A DNA stretch of 64,000 nucleotides from Cellulomonas humilata (GTDB lineage Bacteria > Actinomycetota > Actinomycetes > Actinomycetales > Cellulomonadaceae), in contig NZ_JAUSVB010000007.1 in NCBI RefSeq assembly GCF_030814415.1, forward strand, positions 62,001 through 126,000, given 5' to 3'. A program made the translations under genes and the position numbers. This document shows, one piece after another, positions 58,925 through 64,000 of the stretch (positions are counted from its first letter, which is position 1; each line of letters begins with the position of its first letter). The notes under the pieces are model-generated. The model was not told where the DNA came from. It ran no database searches and saw nothing but the letters and a program-made list of their open reading frames with translations.

Positions 58925-59224
58925 TCATGCGTCCTCCCCCAGGATCTGCGGGACCGCGAACTTGCCGTCGATGTGCTCCGGCGCGGCCGCGAGCACGAGG
59001 GCGCGGTCGACCGGCTCCACGGGCACGTCGGGGCGGAACACGTTGGTCAGCGGCAGGGGGTGGCTGGTGGCCGGCACGTCGGGCGTGGCGATCTCGCTCA
59101 CGCGGGCGACCGACTCGACGATGACGTCGAGCTCGCCCGCGAGGCGGTCGAGCTCCGCCGGCGTGAGGTCGATCCGTGCCAGGCCCGCCACGCGCGCGAC
59201 CTCGTCGCGAGAGAGGGTGGACAT
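58925..59224 (-). CDS. gatC: Asp-tRNA(Asn)/Glu-tRNA(Gln) amidotransferase subunit GatC
   Basis: The small subunit that wraps between GatA and GatB and stabilises them. The 99 residues show the usual pattern LSRDEVARVAGLARIDLTPAELDRLAGEL, and DVPATSHPLPLTNVFRPDVP. It is the first gene of gatCAB. Start is ATG; the divergent DUF4287 gene begins 46 bases away, so promoters must lie in that short gap or overlap the 5' ends. Confidence 0.95.
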   Translation of the reverse strand: MSTLSRDEVARVAGLARIDLTPAELDRLAGELDVIVESVARVSEIATPDVPATSHPLPLTNVFRPDVPVEPVDRALVLAAAPEHIDGKFAVPQILGEDA

Positions 59225-59270
59225 GGGTCGGAGTCTAGACGTCTGGGCATGGCTGCCTACGCTGACTAGC

Positions 59271-59846
59271 ATGGCGACGAGTCCCGACGACATGCGGGCC
59301 GCGGTCACGGCGAGCATGGCCGACCGCACCGGGCGCTCTCTCGACGAGTGGGCGACCCTCGTGCACGACACCAGCGGCGTCGACCCGCTCGACCAGAACG
59401 CGGTGCGGCGCTGGCTCAAGGACGTGCACGGGGTCCCGCAGAACACGCAGTGGACGATCGCGTTCGAGGTCGCGGAGCGGGCCGGCTGGGAGCGCCCCGA
59501 CGTCGACGGCTACGTCCTGGCGCAGTACTCGGGTCGCAAGGCAGGGCTGCGGCCGATCTACGACGCGCTCGAGGCGGCCCTGCTGGGCCTGGGCGACGAC
59601 GTCCGTCGGGAGGGCCGGTCGACGTATGTGCCGTTCGTCCGCGCCCGCCAGTTCGCCGCGGTCGCCGCGACGACGGCCACGCGCGTCGACGTCGGGCTCC
59701 GGTTCGTCATCCCACCCGCCCACCCGGCACTGGTGCCCGCGACCTCCCCCGGCTCGGCGACGCACAAGGTCGGCGTCACCGAGGTGTCGCAGGTCCGCGA
59801 CCTGCTGCCCCTCCTGCGCATCGCCTACGAGCAGAACGGCGGCTAG
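59271..59846 (+). CDS. DUF4287/DUF5655 domain protein
   Basis: A 191-residue soluble protein. The N-terminal domain (about 5-70) matches DUF4287: DDMRAAVTASMADRTGRSLDEWATLV, then WLKDVHGVPQNTQWTIAFEVAERAG. The C-terminal part (about 90-190) with GLRPIYDALEAALLGLGDDV and a conserved RARQFAAVAATTATRVDVGLRF strand is DUF5655-like. The function is unknown. It is divergent from gatC. Confidence 0.83.
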   Translation: MATSPDDMRAAVTASMADRTGRSLDEWATLVHDTSGVDPLDQNAVRRWLKDVHGVPQNTQWTIAFEVAERAGWERPDVDGYVLAQYSGRKAGLRPIYDALEAALLGLGDDVRREGRSTYVPFVRARQFAAVAATTATRVDVGLRFVIPPAHPALVPATSPGSATHKVGVTEVSQVRDLLPLLRIAYEQNGG

Positions 59847-59872
59847 GGAGGCACTCCCCGGTGTGTGCTCCC
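59846..59872 (+). terminator. Terminator after the DUF4287 gene
   Basis: Arms GGGAGGCAC and GTGCTCCC pair over eight bases with one bulged G and a ten-base loop; the first arm begins at the last base of the stop codon. The remaining 160 bases to the next start show no other gene. Confidence 0.6.
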
Positions 59873-60031
59873 TGACGCGAGCGCGTCCGGTAAGTACGCT
59901 TTGCCGCGACTGGTGGTGCTGGCCGGCCCTGCCCCCGGGTCGATCCGCTGCCTGCCCCGACCGTGCTGCCCGCAAGAACGCGCTCCCCCCAGCGCGCCCG
60001 CGCCATCCGACGACGCCCTGCGAGGACCTCC

Positions 60032-60199
60032 ATGCCGCCGAAGATCAAGACCGCCCTCTTCTGGATCATCGCGATCTTCCTCGTGTACGCCATCGTCACG
60101 AGCCCGGACCGCGCCGCCGACGCCGTGCGCGCCGTGTGGGACATCATCGTCAGCGCGTTCTCCAGCTTTGCCCAGTTCTTCAAGAACCTCACTGAGTGA
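60032..60199 (+). CDS. Small single-TM membrane protein
   Basis: A 55-residue protein with one hydrophobic helix (IKTALFWIIAIFLVYAIVTS, about 5-24) and an amphipathic tail (AVRAVWDIIVSAFSSFAQFFKNLTE). The sequence resembles short membrane proteins common upstream of PH-domain genes in actinobacteria, with unknown function. Start is ATG with a GAGGACC site nearby. Its stop overlaps the GTG start of the next gene, so they are probably translated together. Confidence 0.75.
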   Translation: MPPKIKTALFWIIAIFLVYAIVTSPDRAADAVRAVWDIIVSAFSSFAQFFKNLTE

Positions 60200-60963
60200 C
60201 GGCGATGAACACCGTCGAGCAGACACTCGCGGGGCACCGGACCCTGCGGAAGTACGTGCTGCCCGGCGAGCGCGTGGTCCTGACCCGTCGGTCCCACTGG
60301 GGCAAGCTCGCGGAGCCCGCCCTGAGCACGTTCGTCGGCTTCGTGGTCGTGGCGTGGCTCGTCGAGGTGGCGGCCACGGCTGTCGGCAAGAACTCCGAGT
60401 GGCTGTGGTGGCTGTGGGTCGCGGTGCTGGTGCGGCTCGTGTGGAAGGTGCTCGACTGGCGCAACGAGTGGTTCGTCGCCACCGACAAGCGCATGCTGCT
60501 GCTCTACGGGCTCGTCACCAAGAAGGTCTCGATGATGCCGCTGGTCAAGGTCACCGACATGCGGTACTCCCGGTCCATCACCGGCCGCGTGCTCGGCTAC
60601 GGCGAGTTCCTGATGGAGTCCGCCGGGCAGGACCAGGCGCTGAGCCGCATCTCGTGGGTGGCCAACCCCGACTCCACCTACCGCGAGCTGTGCGCGATCA
60701 TCTTCACGCCGACGCAGGCTCCCCAGGCGGGGCAGAACCGGCCGCCCTCCGTCGCCGTGCGCCGTCCGGCACCGGCCGACCCGGTGGCCGCCGAGCGCGG
60801 CGTCGCGTGGCCACCCCTCCACGAGGTACGCCCCGACGACACCCAGCCGATCAGCATCCCGCCGCGGCGCCCTGCCGGTGACGACGACGGCCCGGGGTGG
60901 ACCGTGTCGGGTGAGCGCGGCACGTTCGTGCCCGTCCAGGAGCCCGACCGCTACGACGACTGA
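60196..60963 (+). CDS. PH (bacterial Pleckstrin-like) domain membrane protein
   Basis: A 255-residue protein. Two membrane segments (about 36-56 and 66-82) precede a bacterial PH-like domain (about 90-170, DWRNEWFVATDKRMLLLYGLVT, then VTDMRYSRSITGRVLGYGEFLMESAGQDQAL), followed by a disordered, Pro/Asp-rich tail. The GTG start overlaps the previous stop (GTGA); an in-frame ATG three codons on is an alternative. Many actinobacteria carry this type, with no known role. Its stop abuts the convergent neighbour without a gap. Confidence 0.85.
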   Translation: MTAMNTVEQTLAGHRTLRKYVLPGERVVLTRRSHWGKLAEPALSTFVGFVVVAWLVEVAATAVGKNSEWLWWLWVAVLVRLVWKVLDWRNEWFVATDKRMLLLYGLVTKKVSMMPLVKVTDMRYSRSITGRVLGYGEFLMESAGQDQALSRISWVANPDSTYRELCAIIFTPTQAPQAGQNRPPSVAVRRPAPADPVAAERGVAWPPLHEVRPDDTQPISIPPRRPAGDDDGPGWTVSGERGTFVPVQEPDRYDD

Positions 60964-61377
60964 CTAGACCCGATCCACTGCCGCACTGACCAGCGCGTGC
61001 AGCGCCTGGGCGTAGGCGTCGGCCGCGTCGTCGGCGGTGAACACGCGCTCCGGCTGACCCGAGAGCTCCACGAGCACCTGGTACTGCCCGTCGGTCGACC
61101 GCGCCAGGCTCCGGAACGTCCGGCCGAGCAGCTCGCGCAGCTGGTCCTCGCGCGGCAGCCAGAGGGCGTCCTCCTGCGCGACCGAGTCGAGCGCCCACTC
61201 CGTCGTGCCGTTGAACCCGAGCACCGTGCCGGTCGGGTACTCGTGCGGCTCGACCACCATGTCCGAGATCGTGAACACCTGGTCGGCGAGCGTCCGCACC
61301 GCGAACCGGTCCCCCGGCGCCGGGCGCCAGCGCAGGCCGGCGGTGTGGAGCTGCTCGGCCCGCGAGACGCTGATCAT
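60964..61377 (-). CDS. Conserved hypothetical protein (often mislabelled CpaE)
   Basis: A 137-residue soluble protein. The core GTVLGFNGTTEWALDSVAQEDALWLPREDQLRELLG is split here as GFNGTTEWALDS and LWLPREDQLRELLG; it is strongly conserved among actinobacteria, where it is often annotated as pilus assembly protein CpaE although it has no ATPase motif. The true function is unknown. ATG before ISVSRAEQL is chosen. Upstream frames extend into the sugar isomerase gene and are rejected. Confidence 0.75.
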   Translation of the reverse strand: MISVSRAEQLHTAGLRWRPAPGDRFAVRTLADQVFTISDMVVEPHEYPTGTVLGFNGTTEWALDSVAQEDALWLPREDQLRELLGRTFRSLARSTDGQYQVLVELSGQPERVFTADDAADAYAQALHALVSAAVDRV

Positions 61378-61403
61378 CTGCTCAGTATCCGGCGACGCCT
61401 CGG

Positions 61404-62405
<1,002 letters not shown>

Positions 62406-62408
62406 GGG

Positions 62409-63587
62409 TCAGCTCTCCTTCTGCACAGAGGTCCACGTGCTGTCGTTCGCGGCGGACTGCTCGACGGCGGCCAGCACGCGCTGCACGACGAGCCCGTCGG
62501 CGAAGCTGGGCACCGGCTGCCGGTGCTCGGCGATCGCGGTGATGAGGTCCACCGCCTGGTGCGTGAACGCGTGCTCGTACCCGAGGCCGTGACCCGGCGG
62601 CCACCAGGCTGCCACGTAGGCGTGCTCGGGCTCGGTCACGACGATCCGCCGGAACCCCGCCTCGGGTGCGGGCTGCGTCGCGTCGAAGTAGTGCAGGACG
62701 TTCATGTCCTCGAAGTCGAACGCGAGGGACCCGTGCGACCCGTTGATCTCCAGGCGGATCGCGTTCTTGCGGCCCCACGCGAACCGGGTCGCCTCGAACG
62801 TCGCCAGTCCCCCGCCGGACATCCGGCCGAGGAAGATCGCGGCGTCGTCCACCGTCACGGGACCGGTCTCGGTGCCCGACGCGGTGCCGTGCAGACCACC
62901 GAACGAGTCCGCGACCGGGCGCTCCTTGACGAACGTCTCGAGCACGGCCGAGACGCCCGTGACGGACTCCCCGGTGACGAACTGGGCGAGGTCGACGATG
63001 TGCGCGCCGATGTCCCCGAGCGCCCCGGAGCCGGCCTTCTGCTTGTCCAGCCGCCATGACAGCGGCGCCTGCGGATCGGCGATCCAGTCCTGCAGGTACT
63101 GCGCGCGCACGTGCCGGACGGTGCCGATCCGACCGTCCGTCACCAGGGTGCGGGCCAGCTGGATCGCGGGGACGCGCCGGTACGTGAAGCCGACCATCGC
63201 GAGACCGGTGCTGGACTCGGCCGCGCGGACCATCGCCTCGGCCTCCTGCACCGAGTTGGCCAGCGGCTTCTCGCACAGCACGTGCTTGCCGGCCTCGAGC
63301 GCCGCGATCGCGATCTCGGCGTGTGTGTCACCCGGGGTGCAGATGTCGACCAGGTCGATGTCGTCGCGGGAGACCAGGGCCTTCCAGTCGGTCTCCGTGC
63401 TGGACCAGCCCAGCTTCGTCGCCGCGGCGGTCACGGCGGCCTCGTCGCGACCCGCGACCGCGGCCATGTCCGGACGCAGCGGGAGGTCGAAGAACCGGGG
63501 GGCGTTGCGCCAGGCCTGCGAGTGCGCGACGCCCATGAACGCGTACCCGACCATGCCGATGCCCAGGCGTGGGACTGCTTCTGTCAC
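62409..63587 (-). CDS. Gfo/Idh/MocA family oxidoreductase
   Basis: A 392-residue NAD(P)-dependent sugar or inositol dehydrogenase. The N-terminal Rossmann domain starts IGMVGYAFMGVAHSQAW, with the family EKP motif in HVLCEKPLANSVQEAE near residue 95. The C-terminal domain carries GDIGAHIVDLAQF, with the catalytic Asp-x-x-x-His (DIGAH). GTG start with GAGGAG upstream. It is cotranscribed with the isomerase/epimerase, a pairing seen in ketosugar or inositol catabolic pathways; the exact substrate is unknown. Confidence 0.92.
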   Translation of the reverse strand: MTEAVPRLGIGMVGYAFMGVAHSQAWRNAPRFFDLPLRPDMAAVAGRDEAAVTAAATKLGWSSTETDWKALVSRDDIDLVDICTPGDTHAEIAIAALEAGKHVLCEKPLANSVQEAEAMVRAAESSTGLAMVGFTYRRVPAIQLARTLVTDGRIGTVRHVRAQYLQDWIADPQAPLSWRLDKQKAGSGALGDIGAHIVDLAQFVTGESVTGVSAVLETFVKERPVADSFGGLHGTASGTETGPVTVDDAAIFLGRMSGGGLATFEATRFAWGRKNAIRLEINGSHGSLAFDFEDMNVLHYFDATQPAPEAGFRRIVVTEPEHAYVAAWWPPGHGLGYEHAFTHQAVDLITAIAEHRQPVPSFADGLVVQRVLAAVEQSAANDSTWTSVQKES

Positions 63588-63611
63588 GGCTCCTCCTCGC
63601 GGCCCGTGCCC

Positions 63612-63644
63612 CGGGCGGGTTCCCTGCGGAGGGGAACCCGCCCG
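63612..63644 (-). terminator. Terminator after the sugar-binding protein gene
   Basis: A perfect 13-bp stem CGGGCGGGTTCCC/GGGAACCCGCCCG with a seven-base loop, 14 bases after the upstream stop codon, without a U tract. It separates the binding-protein gene from the dehydrogenase gene. Confidence 0.8.
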
Positions 63645-63658
63645 GCTCGGTGGGAGAC

Positions 63659-64000
63659 TCAGGACTCGAAGGCCGTCGGCAGGTACTGGTCGACGTTCTC
63701 CTTGGTCACCACGGGTGCGTAGAGCTGGACCGTGCGCGGCACCTCGACCTCGACCAGGTCGCTCATCGACTTGCCCTGCACCAGCAGGCGGGCCAGCTTG
63801 ATGCCGTCGGCGGCCTGCGTGGACGGGTAGATGACCGTCGCCTTGAGGACGGAGTCGTCGGCCTTGATGGCCTCCATGACGTTCTTCGAGCCGGCGCCGC
63901 CGACCATGATGAACTCGTCGCGGCCCGCGTTCTCGATGGCCGCCATGACGCCGACGCCCTGGTCGTCGTCGTGGTTCCAGATGGCGTCGAGCTGCGGCGC
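63659..64000 (-). CDS. Sugar ABC transporter substrate-binding protein, ribose type (partial)
   Basis: Only the last 113 residues are in view; the 5' part lies beyond the right edge. The visible part has the LDAIWNHDDDQGVGVMAAIENAG stretch (split by the window-internal ATG), then DEFIMVGGAGSKNVMEAIKADDSVLKATV and TQAADGIKLARLLVQGK, typical of periplasmic binding protein type 1 domains of RbsB-like sugar importers. It probably belongs to a sugar or inositol uptake operon served by the dehydrogenase and isomerase downstream. The internal ATG is not the true start. Confidence 0.85.
   Translation of the reverse strand, partial: APQLDAIWNHDDDQGVGVMAAIENAGRDEFIMVGGAGSKNVMEAIKADDSVLKATVIYPSTQAADGIKLARLLVQGKSMSDLVEVEVPRTVQLYAPVVTKENVDQYLPTAFES

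Overview
The window is very GC-rich, gene-dense DNA from an actinobacterium. GTG starts are common, many operon genes overlap by 1-4 bases (ATGA, GTGA, TGATG), some promoters sit directly on the start codon, and carbohydrate ABC importers occur without their own ATPase gene. The mix of beta-glucosidase/ABC clusters, an alpha-galactosidase operon and the ilv/leu/cimA genes fits a plant-polysaccharide degrader such as Cellulomonas or a relative. That placement is inferred from gene content only. I found no rRNA, tRNA, CRISPR array, insertion sequence or phage gene.

Layout. 1-10 kb: housekeeping and hypothetical genes (glutamine amidotransferase, MpaB-type oxygenase, RNase HI, DEAD/DEAH helicase, YbaK, YggS, two DUF202 proteins, lipoate ligase). 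10-21 kb: branched-chain amino acid synthesis with cimA, ilvE, leuB, ilvC, ilvN and ilvB, all on the minus strand. Both ilvB and cimA are preceded by a tiny leader peptide rich in Leu/Ile/Val codons and an intrinsic terminator, the arrangement of ribosome-mediated attenuation. ilvD lies apart at 31.8-33.5 kb. 22-31 kb: a ROK regulator with a GH13 alpha-glucosidase, divergent from a GH36 alpha-galactosidase plus ABC importer operon. A small membrane protein and its likely winged-helix repressor follow.

33.6-47.6 kb holds two paralogous operons, each binding protein, two permeases and a GH3 beta-glycosidase, plus a third lone binding protein. A LacI regulator sits between the two operons. Near-identical GATAACGTTATC-type palindromes precede the lacI gene and all three binding-protein genes, so this looks like one local regulon.

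48-61 kb: pterin dehydratase/VOC fusion, peptide transporter, photolyase, an ECF sigma factor divergent from an atypical short-chain dehydrogenase, a TetR/membrane-protein pair with two operators, a GNAT acetyltransferase, gatCAB, and small membrane or hypothetical proteins. 61-64 kb: a sugar isomerase/epimerase and a Gfo/Idh/MocA dehydrogenase, next to the 3' end of a ribose-type sugar-binding protein cut by the window edge. The most informative signals are regulatory: two attenuators, the LacI regulon, and several palindromic operators at divergent or autoregulated promoters.
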